Assembly (NCBI GenBank): GCA_032622095.1
Contig: CP136061.1
Coordinates: forward strand, 263,654,077 to 263,718,076
From: Siphonodentalium dalli
Lineage: Eukaryota > Mollusca > Scaphopoda > Gadilida > Siphonodentaliidae
Length of the DNA: 64,000 bases
Direction: 5' to 3'
Positions within the stretch are counted from its first letter, which is position 1; every line of letters begins with the position of its first letter. Made by a program: the position numbers and the translations under genes. Positions 1-11,157 of this stretch are shown here, piece by piece. The notes beneath the pieces were generated by a model, which saw nothing but the letters and a program-made list of their open reading frames with translations, had not been told where the DNA came from and searched no databases.

Positions 1-1043
1 AAAGGGAGTAGGCCTACTATAAATTGTTCTTTCAAGTGAAATAGGCCTCCCATACATGAAACGCCTTATCTATATACTATAGCGCGCATACCCTACAGGT
101 CTGGGTGAACCACCGATCAATCAATAATAGCCCGATCGGGCTAAAATAGACCGATCGGTCTTTCACAGCCAGCCTGAATCTTGGATAAAGGGAGTAGGCC
201 TACTATAAATTGTTCTTTCAAGTGAAATAGGCCTCCCATACATGAAACGCCTTATCTATATACTATAGCGCGCATACCCTACAGGTCTGGGTGAACCACC
301 GATCAATCAATAATAGCCCGATCGGGCTAAAATAGACCGATCGGTCTTTCACAGCCAGCCTGAATCTTGGATAAAGGGAGTAGGCCTACTATAAATTGTT
401 CTTTCAAGTGAAATAGGCCTCCCATACATAAAACGCCTTATCTATATCCTATAGTGCGCATATCCTACAGGTCTGGGTGAACCACCGATCAATCAATAAC
501 AGCCCGATCGGGCTAAAGTAGACCGATCAGGCTAAAATAGACCGATCGTTCTTTCACAGCCAGCTTGAATCTTGGATAAAGGGAGTAGGCCTACTCTAAA
601 TTGTTCTTTCAAGTGAAATAGGCCTCCCATACATGAAACGCCTTATCTATATACTATAGCGCGCATACCCTACAGGTCTGGGTGAACCACCGATCAATCA
701 ATAATAGCCCGATCGGGCTAAAATAGACCGATCGGGCTAAAATAGACCGATCGGGCTAAAATAGACCGATCGGTCTTTCACAGCCAGCCTGAATCTTGGA
801 TAAAGGGAGTAGGCCTACTATAAATTGTTATTTCAAGTGAAATAGGCCTCCCATACATAAAACGCCTTATCTATATCCTATAGTGCGCATATCCTACAGG
901 TCTGGGTGAACCACCGATCAATCAATAATAGCCCGATCGGGCTAAAATATACCGATCGGGCTAAAATAATCCCATCGGTCTTTCACAGCCAGCATGAATC
1001 TTGGATAAAGGGAGTAGGCCTACTCTAAATTGTCCTTTCAAGT
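1..1043. repeat. Satellite array, 186 bp unit plus 19-bp steps
   Basis: Five full units and one partial unit start at about 1, 187, 373, 578, 802 and 1007, each beginning aaagggagtaggcctac. Unit lengths are 186, 186, 205, 224 and 205 bp, that is 186 plus 0, 1 or 2 times 19. The extra length is an internal 19-bp subunit (accgatcgggctaaaatag) present in different copy number. Each unit carries several short perfect palindromes (gtaggcctac, gcccgatcgggc, gaccgatcggtc). The array runs off the left edge of the window, so its true length is unknown. No coding content. Confidence 0.95.
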
Positions 1044-1823
1044 TACAACCATTTTTTTGTAAAAAAATTATTCTTATTCATTTTGAAACTAATGAAAGAC
1101 AATTTTGAAACTAATGAAAGACAATGTATAATTTTTTGCTGGTATATTCATCATAAATTTGAACAAATCTTCAAGCAAACAAAATTTCAATATTCAAGAA
1201 ATCTCTTACAACAGTGTCAGGAAGACCAATCGATCTAGCTCAGCACGATTGGTCTATTGTGGTGTCAAATATTATTGAAATATTGCTTATAATTTACATT
1301 TACAGAAGTCAATAATTCGCATGCAGATAACTTCACCTTGTATTCGGCCAAATATGTTGACGTTAGATTAGAAGGCAGAATTCCCAGATTTGTTTATTTT
1401 TGGTCACATGAACCTGGATAATTTCCGAGGTGTGCCAATCGTCTTTTGCACACTGTGAATACGTACTCATTCTCTCCTAAATTTGCAAAAATTCCATATA
1501 TATATAAATATATATACAGAGTGTGAAAACTTTGTTAGTTGCCAAATAATTGTCGACATTTTACTTAGAAAACTTGAATGCAAAAACTATGATAGGCCCC
1601 CTATTATTTTTTATTTTTTTTCTCTTTTTGTTGAATCTACTTTCGTTATCGACATGCCGGCCTTTGTTTTGGCTGTTCAACCAGTCGTGCGTGCCAGCCG
1701 ATCGTCGTTATTCGGGTGGTTCCGATTTCCTCCGAATATAATTCCATGAGACTCCGCGCGCTGATTCGCTCCGAAAATGTGTTAGTATCTGAGAAGATTT
1801 CTTACTCTGATCGCAGTTTTCAA
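1044..1823. other. AT-rich unique DNA, no gene recognised
   Basis: A 22-bp segment is tandemly duplicated at 1081-1102 and 1103-1124. The last 150 bp before the gap is more GC-rich with several CpGs and could be a 5' exon or promoter, but nothing identifies it. Short open frames here have no recognisable similarity. Confidence 0.6.
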
Positions 1824-1923
1824 NNNNNNNNNNNNNNNNNNNNNNNNNNNNNNNNNNNNNNNNNNNNNNNNNNNNNNNNNNNNNNNNNNNNNNNNNNNNN
1901 NNNNNNNNNNNNNNNNNNNNNNN
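1824..1923. other. Assembly gap (100 N)
   Basis: Exactly 100 N, the usual placeholder for a scaffold join of unknown length. Upstream TRAPPC1 exons could be hidden here or left of the window. Confidence 0.99.
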
Positions 1924-2230
1924 ATGAAAGTACATTTTAAATATGAGATAGAATCCCATGCATGTATGTTGTTCTAAGCAGTCTGGCTTGTCAACAAATT
2001 ATAATTTCTCTTTAGAAGTGAATGAATTTTGAATATCTGGCAGGTCAAAAGTGGCAGGGTTTATCACTTTTGCTTCCAATGAGTTAACTTAAACTCCTAA
2101 ACATATCCTCCGAAATCACTAAACCGTTGGATCTCACAGTGAGAGGTCCTTGGGTGAATAGGGACAGAGTTATGAGATTTAAAACTACTCCTCCCCACCC
2201 CAAATACTTTAACCCATCTTAAGACAGATT
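1924..2230. other. Unique AT-rich DNA
   Basis: No open frame, repeat or motif that I recognise. Confidence 0.6.
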
Positions 2231-4445
2231 ATTATCCCCCGCCAAATTTAAAATTTGCGGGGGATATAGTAATGGGTTCCGTCCGTCCGTCCGTCCCGAA
2301 TTTGTAATGTCATAACTTGAACAAATGTAAATGGATTTCAAAGATTTGTGGTATATATATGAGTTCACCTGACCATTACCTAGAGTGAGTTCGCAAGCCA
2401 GGTCTGGCCAGATATTTTTACTTGAGTTATTGGACTTTGTTTATTATTTTTGTCGAATTTACCAAATAGCAAATAGACAACGTCCCAGGGCTCATTTCCA
2501 CAAATCTCAACGGATTTCAAAGATATTTGGTATATGAGTTCACCTGACCATTACCTAGAATGAGTTCGCAAGCCAGGTCTGGCCAGATGTTTTACCGGAG
2601 TTATTGGACTTTGTTTATTATTTTTGTCAAATTTACCAAATAGCAAATTGACGACGTCCCAGGGCTCATTTCCACAAATCTCAACGGATTTCAAAGATAT
2701 TTGGTATATGAGTTCACCTGACCATTACCTAGAATGAGTTCGCAAGCCAGGTCTGGCCAGATATTTTTTACCGGAGTTATTGGACTTTGTTTATTATTTT
2801 TGTCGAATTTACCAAATAGCAAATAGACGACGTCCCAGGGCTCATTTCCACAAATCTCAACGGATTTCAAAGATATTTGGTATATGAGTTCACCTGACCA
2901 TTACCTAGAATGAGTTCGCAAGCCAGGTCTGGCCAGATGTTTTTACCGGAGTTATTGGACTTTGTTTATTATTTTTGTCAAATTTACCAAATAGCAAATT
3001 GACGACGTCCCAGGGCTCATTTCCACAAATCTCAACGGATTTCAAAGATATTTGGTATATGAGTTCACCTGACCATTACCTAGAATGAGTTCGCAAGCCA
3101 GGGCTGGCCAGATATTTTTACTGGAGTTATTGGACTTTGTTTATTATTTTTGTCAAATTTACCAAATAGCAAATAGACGACGTCCCAGGGCTCATTTCCA
3201 CAAATGTCAACGGATTTCAAAGTTTTTTGTTATATGAGTTCACATGACCAGTATCTAGAACGAGTTCGCAAACCAGGTCCGCCCAAATATTATCAGCAGA
3301 GTTATTGGACTTTGTTTATTTTTTTTGTTTGCAAATGGACGACGTGTGTAACACGGCTCATTTCCACAAATGTCAACGGATTTTAAAAGATTTTTAGTCG
3401 AGTTTTTCAAAAACTCGACTTATGGTTTGACGAGGGACGGTTGGCGGGCGGCTGGCAGGCAGCGGGCGGGCGGACCTAAAGAATGCCTTATAACTTTGAC
3501 ATTTGTGAACGGATTCAAAAAAAAATTTGGTATGGCAGTTGCTCCCAATGACTATTTACTGCCTGTAGAAAATGGGTCACGTCCGAACTTTTTAAAAAGA
3601 GTTATCCATCTTAGATGGTTTTTAGTTAAGTTTTTCACCGATCGCACGATAACTCACGCAAATATTAACCAATTTCAACAATATTTGGTGTATGAGTCTC
3701 CTGCAACAATATCTCGGACGAGTTCGAAAACCAAGTTTGTCCGATTTTTTTCGCGGAGTTATGGGTCTTAGTTTGTCGATTTTTTGCAATTTTATCACTG
3801 TTAGCGCGATAACTCGATGAAATATTAACCGATTTAAACAATATTTGGTGTATAAGTCTATTGCAACAATATCTCGGACGAGTTCGAAAACCTGGTTTGT
3901 CCGAGAAAAACAATCTGGAGTTATGGGTCTTAGTTTGTCTATTTTAATCACAATTTTATCACCGTTAGTGCCATAACTCAATGAAATATTAACGGATTCA
4001 ATTGATATTTGGTATATAGGTCTATTGCAATAATATACCACCGTCCAACTTTTTTTCCCCGGAGTTGTGCACATTATTGGCAGAAGTTTGGTACGACTGC
4101 CAAAAAACTCGACAAAAGCATCTTAGATGCGTACCCCTTGTTGGTATATGAGTTCACATGACAAGTATCTAGAACGAGTTCACAAACCAGGTCCGGCCGG
4201 ATATTTTCAGCTGAGTTATTGGACCATTTTTTTGGTGCAAATGGACGACGTCACAGGGCTAATTTCCACGAATGTCAACGGATTAAAAAGATTTTTGGTT
4301 TATTCGTTCCCATGACCAGTACCTAAATGAGTTCGCAAGCCAGGCTTTTTGACAAAATCCCACCTCTTGTTTAGCACATACTGAGAACGCAAACATTGAG
4401 AATGCACTTCCCCAACTGCACAATTCGGCGGGGGATACCGCCGTC
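2231..4445. mobile_element. Ladder element, 175-bp unit (family 1)
   Basis: A hairpin at about 2236-2262 (cccccgcc ... gcggggg) is followed by a GTCC-rich block (about 2277-2297) and then by about six tandem units of about 175 bp. The shared motif caaatctcaacggatttcaa occurs at 2501, 2675, 2851 and 3026, and variants occur near 2331, 3201 and 3367. Each unit reads 'tatatgagttcacctgacc ... gttcgcaagccagg ... ggagttattggac'. The array resumes at about 4138 after an insertion and ends at about 4425-4440 with cggcgggggatacc, the same motif as the head. Known context: pearl elements of bivalves and HINEs have central tandem units between conserved ends. Assignment to them is inference. Confidence 0.75.
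3396..4130. mobile_element. Ladder element family 2 (TCGAG hairpin), nested
   Basis: It begins with a perfect 25-bp hairpin at 3396-3420 (agtcgag and ctcgact arms), followed by a GGGCGG-rich block. The body is three diverged rungs of about 150-165 bp, each with 'ctcggacgagttcgaaaacc' and 'gagttatgggtctt' phrases. It ends with caaaaaactcgaca and the palindrome gcatcttagatgc (4118-4130). It interrupts the 175-bp array, which stops at about 3395 and resumes at about 4138. Other copies are at 12883-13690 and, inverted, at 54183-54772. Confidence 0.75.
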
Positions 4446-5582
4446 TGCGACTGCTTGTTTGAGCTTTGGTTTCAAGTTGGGTACTGATATATGGATTCTT
4501 GTGATCATGTCTTTGACAAATCATCAGTAATAGCTAATCACTATTGCCAAGGTATGGGTTAAACATCTGCCGATCATGATCGGCCTCTCGTTAAAATGAG
4601 TACTTAGCCTATTGCCTTACAAATAAATGTTATATCACTCTGCTTATCCTCTGAGCTCATCCTACATCGGTTCTTGCAGCCAACCTCCGCATATACATAC
4701 ATTGGTACATGGTGGGTCTGCGGTGAAACAAGATAATTTATAACCTTTGCCGCCAAGAGCTCAGTACATGTAGTTCCAGTAGATCGGGAGGAAGTACCAT
4801 TCATCTGATGTCTAGTACTCTCTCACGGTATGACCTGCCATGGCTGCCAGGACGTGGTATACCAGGCTGGGGAGTTAGTTTATTGTGCAACTCAACGTCT
4901 GTTATACATGTAGTTTGTATGAAGAACATGATGTATCAGACCCATTTTATACGTCGCACCAAACATGGGTCATGCTATCTTCAATGGCCCGACAATGATG
5001 CCTCTCTGGCACGTGTTACGCATGTTTGATTTATACTTCGAGCCAGCTGTCACGTGCCATAATCGTATATTTTGAAAAAAATGACCATTTCTGATACAAC
5101 ATGCCATGTCATTTTGGGACATTTTTGCGGCTCATGTTTGTTTGTTTGGATCATAGCATGCAGGATAACTCTATCTAAAAATATTAATGAAAAAATGTCC
5201 CAATTGATTATGCATTATTTAAGAATATATCGATATAAAGTCAATATTAATTGATAGAAGCGTTTACGGATAGTTGTCTTTGACTCATATCTATTATTCT
5301 ATAGAAACTATAGGAATGATAGACCATCTTTAACTGCTATAGTAGGAATAGACTTGCATCCTCTCATTTAAATCACATATCATTAATCACTACCTTGTAT
5401 TTGAGCTACAGGTACCTGGTTGCAAAATATTTCCAATTGGGAATAACTTACTAGTATACCGGTAGTGTTTATATTAATCTCTCTTTATTGACTGCTGAGT
5501 CACTGAATTAAGCATATTTACAATATATGTATCATAGTAAATACCATCGTTTTATTGTCTTTTGACTCCTTAACTATCCCAG
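4446..5582. other. No gene recognised; probable TRAPPC1 intron
   Basis: Unique AT-rich sequence upstream of the TRAPPC1 exon at 5583. I looked for the conserved N-terminal TRAPPC1 exons on the + strand and did not find them. Short open frames at 4604-5254 look random. Confidence 0.55.
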
Positions 5583-5721
5583 GAAAGATGGCTTCCAGAG
5601 CTTTAGGACCAGCAAGTACAAGCTGCATTTTTATGAGACACCAAGTGGATTGAAGTTCATCATGAACACTGATCTAAATGTTGGGAATATTAGAGATGTG
5701 CTTCAACAGATATTCAGTAAT
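5583..5721 (+). CDS. TRAPPC1: TRAPPC1, penultimate coding exon
   Basis: TRAPPC1 (yeast Bet5) is a small longin-fold subunit of the TRAPP tethering complex, which activates Rab1 in ER-to-Golgi and autophagy traffic. The exon follows a taactatcccag acceptor. Its first base completes a split codon (probably ATG, by analogy with the family), then reads KDGFQSFRTSKYKLHFYETP followed by SGLKFIMNTDLNVGNIRDVL, ending IFSN before gtaagt. The motifs YETP-G-K and MNTDL-VG-IRDVL are characteristic of the TRAPPC1 C-terminal half. It is joined in phase 0 to 11715-11843. The N-terminal half (about 57 residues in the family) is not in the visible sequence. A foldback transposon begins nine bases after the exon and duplicates the donor site. 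Confidence 0.93.
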
Positions 5722-5730
5722 GTAAGTAAT

Positions 5731-6147
5731 GATGAATAGGTCATTGTCGCATGGTTTGGAGCAAAAAGACACCCAGGATCTCACGAACGGGCAAAAAGAC
5801 ACCCAGGATGTCCCAAACAAGCAAAATGACACCCAGGTTCTCAAAGTCACCTAACAACGGGAATTTTGTTTAGTCGTCCTGCTATTAATATTGCCCCAAT
5901 TATCAAGGATATGGAACTGTGCTGCCAGTCAGACTCAAAGCCCATTTAAATTTCGTTGATATTTCACTCCGATCACAAACAAATAATTCTAATAGCAGAC
6001 GACTAAACAAAATTCCCGTTGTTTGGTGAGACTTTGAGATCCTGGGTGTCATTTTGCTTGTTGGGGACATCCTGGGTGTCTTTTTGCCAGTTTGAGATAT
6101 CCTGGGTGTCTTTTTGCTCGAAACCATGCGACAATGACCTATTCAGC
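5731..6147. mobile_element. Foldback transposon, 9-bp target duplication (Mutator-like?)
   Basis: A 417-bp element with long inverted ends. The outer ends read g(a/c)tgaataggtcattgtcg and continue as the inverse of each other for over 100 bp, including repeated 'aaaaagacacccaggat' blocks. It is flanked by perfect 9-bp direct repeats, gtaagtaat at 5722-5730 and 6148-6156. A 9-bp target duplication is typical of Mutator-like elements; that class assignment is inference. It has no transposase; the minus-strand open frame at 5903-6127 is formed by the repeat arms. The target is the TRAPPC1 splice donor. Confidence 0.85.
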
Positions 6148-6484
6148 GTAAGTAATATGTTAGACACCTTCAGCTTCTACATTTGCATCATATTATAAAA
6201 GTTGCTACAAGACACCGATAACCAATCAGGATATCCTTTTTATGTCACATTCACATAATCATAGGCCTGGTGGCTCAGCAATAATACATGTGCATCATGT
6301 GTTAAGATTAAAATCGAGTAATTGAGTGTCTTTGTCATGATCGGGAGGTCCGTTTGTTGCACACAATCAGATTGGATACAAAGCTATGATACAATGGCAC
6401 ATTCAAAATTTATAACCATGACCTGGGTCACCTTGGTACACACGGTTGACCTTTGCATGGACAATTTAGACCAGTTGTGACATC

Positions 6485-6920
6485 ACAGTGGATCAACGGA
6501 CACGAACCAAAACCGGAAGTCGTAGATTTCGAGGTGGAGAAATATCTGTCGACAAATATTTGTTGACATTTGTTTACGTTTTTTTGGGAAAATAAACGCT
6601 TGTATACCATATCTGACCAACTGAAGGTGAGTGAATATTTCTTCGCTAATGTTCGGACACCAACGATCAATTTAAGTCAGTTGTCATTGTTCGATCACGG
6701 AAAAAATGTCATTTAATCATCGCCGCGAGACGATTTCTTCCCCAAAATATCCCAGAAAATCATACTTTTCACATTCATCGCAGACAGCTGTCGCAACAAC
6801 CTATATACTGGTCGAAAGGCCTGTTTTCCCCCCCACAAATGCATATTTTGAGTATTTTCACAGACTGTCTCAAAATTCCAAATGCAGGTACCCACCTCGA
6901 AAATACTGTCCGGTTAGTCC
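6485..6920. repeat. Left copy of 440-bp inverted repeat pair
   Basis: Closely matches the reverse complement of 10708-11157, with over 85% identity by eye and some small indels. It contains accggaagt (ETS-like core), a splice-donor-like aaggtgagtg, and a minus-strand frame (about 6480-6670) whose peptide differs from the other copy at few positions. It could be a duplicated promoter/first-exon fragment or an unknown transposon. It lies in the TRAPPC1 intron. Confidence 0.85.
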
Positions 6921-7574
6921 TGTACACCCCGGAATTTAGTTGCAATCCACCAGACCCCGGCGGACAGTTTTTGTTGTTCAATCAAGAGTCGAAATGGATT
7001 AGTTGGTTGGCTGCCTTTCGTTAACAGTGGCACGTTTTTTGGGCAACTGCTTTTCTGTTGCAACTATAGTATACTGATCAAGTTTGGTTACCGAGTACAG
7101 TTTGCAATTTGTTCTCATATATTCGTTCAGATCGTGTAAGGTCATTAACCAAAGAATCATTTATGGAAATATTGTTAGAACAAGAATATTACAATGCCCT
7201 CCATGACCAAGGCCGTAGCAACAGGATTGTTTTGATGGTGGGAGGTGTAGATGTATTTTCCAGTAGTTTGATATTTCAGCCAGTATATATATATATATAG
7301 CGTGAAATTTGATACTTAAAAAACAATTAAAATTCGATTAATTTCAGAAAAAACAAATCGGGACCCATGGCTGTTCTTTTTCATTATGGCCACTTTCGGG
7401 ACCCACCACCCGAGTTTTGATTACGATTGTATAAAGTTTTAACTACATTTTTCGGGTATATATACACCCCTTTATTTTTATGTTTTAAAACTACATGCAC
7501 CCACCCATATTTTGGAGAATTTTCGCTAATATTACATATTATAGCATAGCCATCAAATATGCAGATGTTTATTT
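6921..7574. other. Intron sequence, nothing recognised
   Basis: AT-rich, with a short (TA)n run near 7285-7300. No coding signal. Confidence 0.5.
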
Positions 7575-9330
7575 CCATTTCTATGAGAGGCCAAATTCAC
7601 ATTTCATAATTAATTGCAGTTAAGCAATAGCACTTAAGCTTAATTATTTGCGATTAAGCGCAATTCATGGTTATACTGTATGTAACTATATGTACCCCTG
7701 GTGAATAAATAGGTGTATCTATAACTAAACCTGAACTCATATTGACATATCACCTCCTTGTTTTCATTGCTTTGGATAGTTGGGATTTTGAACTAGCCTA
7801 AATTCTTTATCAAAATGGGTGACTCGCGACAGTATTACCTTCTGTTTTAGTCGAGTCGAGGAACCAACCCATCAAAGCCCAAGTGTGATCAGATATCGAT
7901 TATTGAAGTTTGTTATTTCAATTGATTGCTGCCCAGAAACACGCCGTGAAAAGGGTGGTTTCGGTCAAAATTGCGGATGAAGATGGATAACTCTAAAACA
8001 AGTGGTAATACGGTAAAATTTTGTGATACTTTAGTAATTATACGACCATATTTTGTTGAACAAAATGTTTATAAATCACACGTTAATCGATTCTGATAAC
8101 TAAAGCTTATTTCAGGTGGGGGCTGGAAAAAACTCCAGACACAGTGTGGAAAAAACTGTTTTCTTCGGTTTGGGTACGCCCCCCCCCCCCAAAAAAACAG
8201 CAAAAACTGCAGTGTTTTTCCACTGACCATTTGCCCCTCCCCCCCCCCCCTCCCCCCCCCAAGAAAAATCAAATCTACCCCAGCCGGACAACAACTCGGT
8301 TTGACCGGAAACCGAAAAAAACACCGGAGCATACAATTCACGAGAAGGTGCTTGGTAACTTAGTTTAGATTATTATGACTAAAATGGTCATTGTCTACCA
8401 GTAGAACGCAGATTTGTACCTCGTGATGTCATGACATGTACACACATATATATTGGTGATCGCAACGCTTTGTATGCACTTTAAAAAATGACAACTAGTC
8501 ATTACCCTCGACTTTGAAAAAGATGCAAATGAGATGAGTGAGATACCAGCATATAACTGTCTTCTGATACCATTGGAGGAGAAATTGTTTAATACATGGG
8601 ATAGTTCTGCAGTAAAAATTTGCCAGATAAGCGATCGCATGGTAGAATTCTGCATTCGACTGGTAGACACTGACATAGTCGGCATTATTAAGAGGGTTAA
8701 TGGGGGTCAATATCACATGTAAAGCAAGACAGTGGTTATCCCAAATTGTTTTAGGTGGATTGCACTACTCATGTATATATGATTTGGATATTAAGGTTAA
8801 TCCATATTCTATAAAATGAGAGAAAATTAAAGTTGTTAGTTAATACATATTTGGAAAAAAATTACATGCAAATTTTTTCTGACAACCCCCCCCCCCCCCC
8901 CCCCCCCCCCTAAATGAATAAGGAAAAAAATTACGCGTAAATTTTTTACGCCTATGTACCCCCCCCCCCCCCCCCACCCCCGGTACGTTGTGTCCCGCAG
9001 TTTATTTTTCCGGCCCCCCCTGCTTATTTTGAAGAAATATTGTTGTTGTTGTTGTATCTTTATAATATGGGTCTTTCTGATCGGATTGAGGACCTTTAGT
9101 TTAAATTAGCCAAATGCAGATACACCCGGTCATGCTATAATAGTTAAGTTTTATGGGTAGTTACACTTACTCTCAAGCAACTCATAGCGCTTAATCGCAA
9201 TTAATTGCACTTAAGCGCAATTCATTTCAAGTATGCGCAAATGCCATATGTGTGCTTCAGCGCGATATGTGGTATATGCGCTTAAGCGCAATTCATTATT
9301 AAATGTGAATTTGACCTCCCATACAGTTAA
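7575..9330. mobile_element. 1.75-kb element with GCGCTTAAGCGC inverted ends (putative)
   Basis: The left end (7575-7690: gaggccaaattcacattt ... then ttgcgattaagcgcaatt) is inverted at the right end (9180-9330: gcgcttaatcgcaattaatt ... then aaatgtgaatttgacctc). The right end carries extra copies of the palindromic gcgcttaagcgc core. The interior has no transposase; it holds C-rich tracts (8179-8275, 8886-8910, 8959-8975). The inverted ends are clear; calling the whole interval one transposon is inference. Confidence 0.55.
8886..8975. repeat. Poly-C tracts (25 and 17 C)
   Basis: C25 at 8886-8910 and C17 at 8959-8975. A further C/A-rich stretch is at 8179-8275. Comparable G or C runs of 17-21 occur at 15911-15927, 26052-26068, 28680-28700 and 46025-46043, and an interrupted one at about 39200-39233. 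Confidence 0.9.
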
Positions 9331-10084
9331 TTTTTTGTCTATATATATGAACGAGTATGGTCTGTCTGCATGTCTTCTGTTCGCTTAAATTTGAATATAT
9401 ACGCGACCATTTGCATTAAAAACTTCCCAACCAAATTATCCAGTGTGTGAATCAATGTGGAAACAATTAATTATGGCGCGATTTGAATACAACAGGACAA
9501 AAATCACGTGCCTATATATTTACAAAAGTAACTTGCATCTGGTTCCACATTCAGTTGTACGCTATAGATTGGAATTTTACCCGTATATACATGTAGGAAA
9601 CACAACACTTCTACATTAATGGACAGCCAAGGTGGGATTAAGAATACAACAACTCGAAAGAACACTGGAGTTTTCCAGATGATGTTTCTATTCTCTATAT
9701 CAACCGATAGTACCTTCCAATATTTCGTATAGTATTGCATAGTATAGTATTGTATAGTATTTTATTATAAATAATTTTTATATTTTTTATTTTCAATAAT
9801 TTTATTTTCAAACATTCATTCGGGTGTTGTAAAATCCCATCGTCGATTGCATCAGCGAAGCCGCAAGCCTTTGCCTCACAGTTGTTTCATATATGAAGGC
9901 AGGCATGCGATCCTCTCGTCAATGGCACCTGGAATTATAAAATAATATCGCTTAGTGGACTTGAACTTAAGCTAATATTAGTAACAGATATAGCTGTACA
10001 CCCCTCCGACTGTATGTTTTAGTCCCCTCCTCATTATTGTTTTAACCATTGCTGAATATTGAAAACAATAATTTTCTAAGTCGA
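9331..10084. other. Intron sequence, nothing recognised
   Basis: AT-rich; a degenerate tatagtattg minisatellite occurs at about 9724-9765. No coding signal. Confidence 0.5.
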
Positions 10085-10260
10085 AAAATGTCATATAACT
10101 CCACACAAAAAGGTCTGACATATTTCATAATCATATATGTTCGCATGTTCCCATGGTACTAAATATATATATGCCAAGGCAAAAAAAACAAATGACCGCA
10201 AAACTTAGGAATAAAAACTCGGAAAATTGCATCCACGAAAGGACGAACAAGCCGCTTCCT
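10085..10260. repeat. Single ladder rung, same family as 46085-46640
   Basis: Reads 'aagtcgaaaaatg..ataactccac', then 'gttcccatggtactaaatat', then 'taggaataaaaactcgg', then 'gacgaacaag'. The same phrases are in the same order at 46190-46320. Confidence 0.65.
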
Positions 10261-10707
10261 GATGTAAACCCCACAAGTTGTGGGCCACAACTCGTTGCGA
10301 GTGTATAATAAAATATAAAGGGTAAAAATCGGCACACCGCTGCATTTTTCTGAAAAAAGTTGGATGTAAATAAAAAAAATTATGTCGGCCTTCCGAGAGT
10401 GATGACAAGTCAGAGTTAACAATATGACATACATCAAAAGTTATATGTATACCAAACATGTACTTCGTAGTTCGATTTCAGTTACAGTTCAGTTATATAT
10501 ATAAGTCACCGCCTGGATGTTATGTTGTACCAGGAGACATATGCAACAATATGAACACCCAGAACCATTGTGGCCACGCAAAAGTCAAATGAAACGCCCA
10601 TTATCTGCGGCAAAATTGCTTTTTCGACCAGAAATTGAAGATGGCAGACCTCAGCAAAATCACGACTAAGCGGACAGATTTTTTACAACTAATGATTAAA
10701 TTTTTCG

Positions 10708-11157
10708 GGACTAACCGGACAGTATTTTCGAGGTGGGTATCTAAATCAAAAGATGAAATTTGGAATTTTGAGACAGTCCGTGAAAATACTCAAAATATGC
10801 ATTTGTGGGCGGAAAACAGGCCTTTCGATCGGTGTATAGGTTGTTGCGAAAGCTGTCTGCGATGAATGTGAACAGTATGATTTTCTGGGATATTTTGGGG
10901 AAGAAATCGTCTCGCGGTGATGATTAAATGACATTTTTTCCGCGATCGAACAATGGCAACTCACTTAAATTGATCGTCGGTGTCCGAACATTAGCGAAGA
11001 AATATTCACTCACCTTCAGTTGGTCAGATATGGTATCCAAGCGTTTATTTTCCCAAAAAAACGTCAAAAAATGTCAACAAATATTTGTCGACAGATATTT
11101 CTCCACCTCGAAATCTACGACTTCCGGTTTTGGTTTGTGTCCGTTGATCCACTGTGG
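10708..11157. repeat. Right copy of 440-bp inverted repeat pair
   Basis: Inverse of 6485-6920, 3.8 kb away in the same TRAPPC1 intron. Outside the stated ends the two copies diverge abruptly. A transcript through both could form a 440-bp stem. Confidence 0.85.

Noticed and set aside
1483-1749. 88-residue frame before the gap
   Set aside because: Low-complexity start, no motif, interrupted by the N gap region.
2231-4445. Open frames of 60-150 residues on both strands in the 175-bp ladder
   Set aside because: They simply read through tandem rungs; peptides repeat with the DNA period and match no protein motif.
5903-6127. Minus-strand frame with repeated KTPRIS-type peptide
   Set aside because: It is generated by the repeated arm of the foldback transposon.
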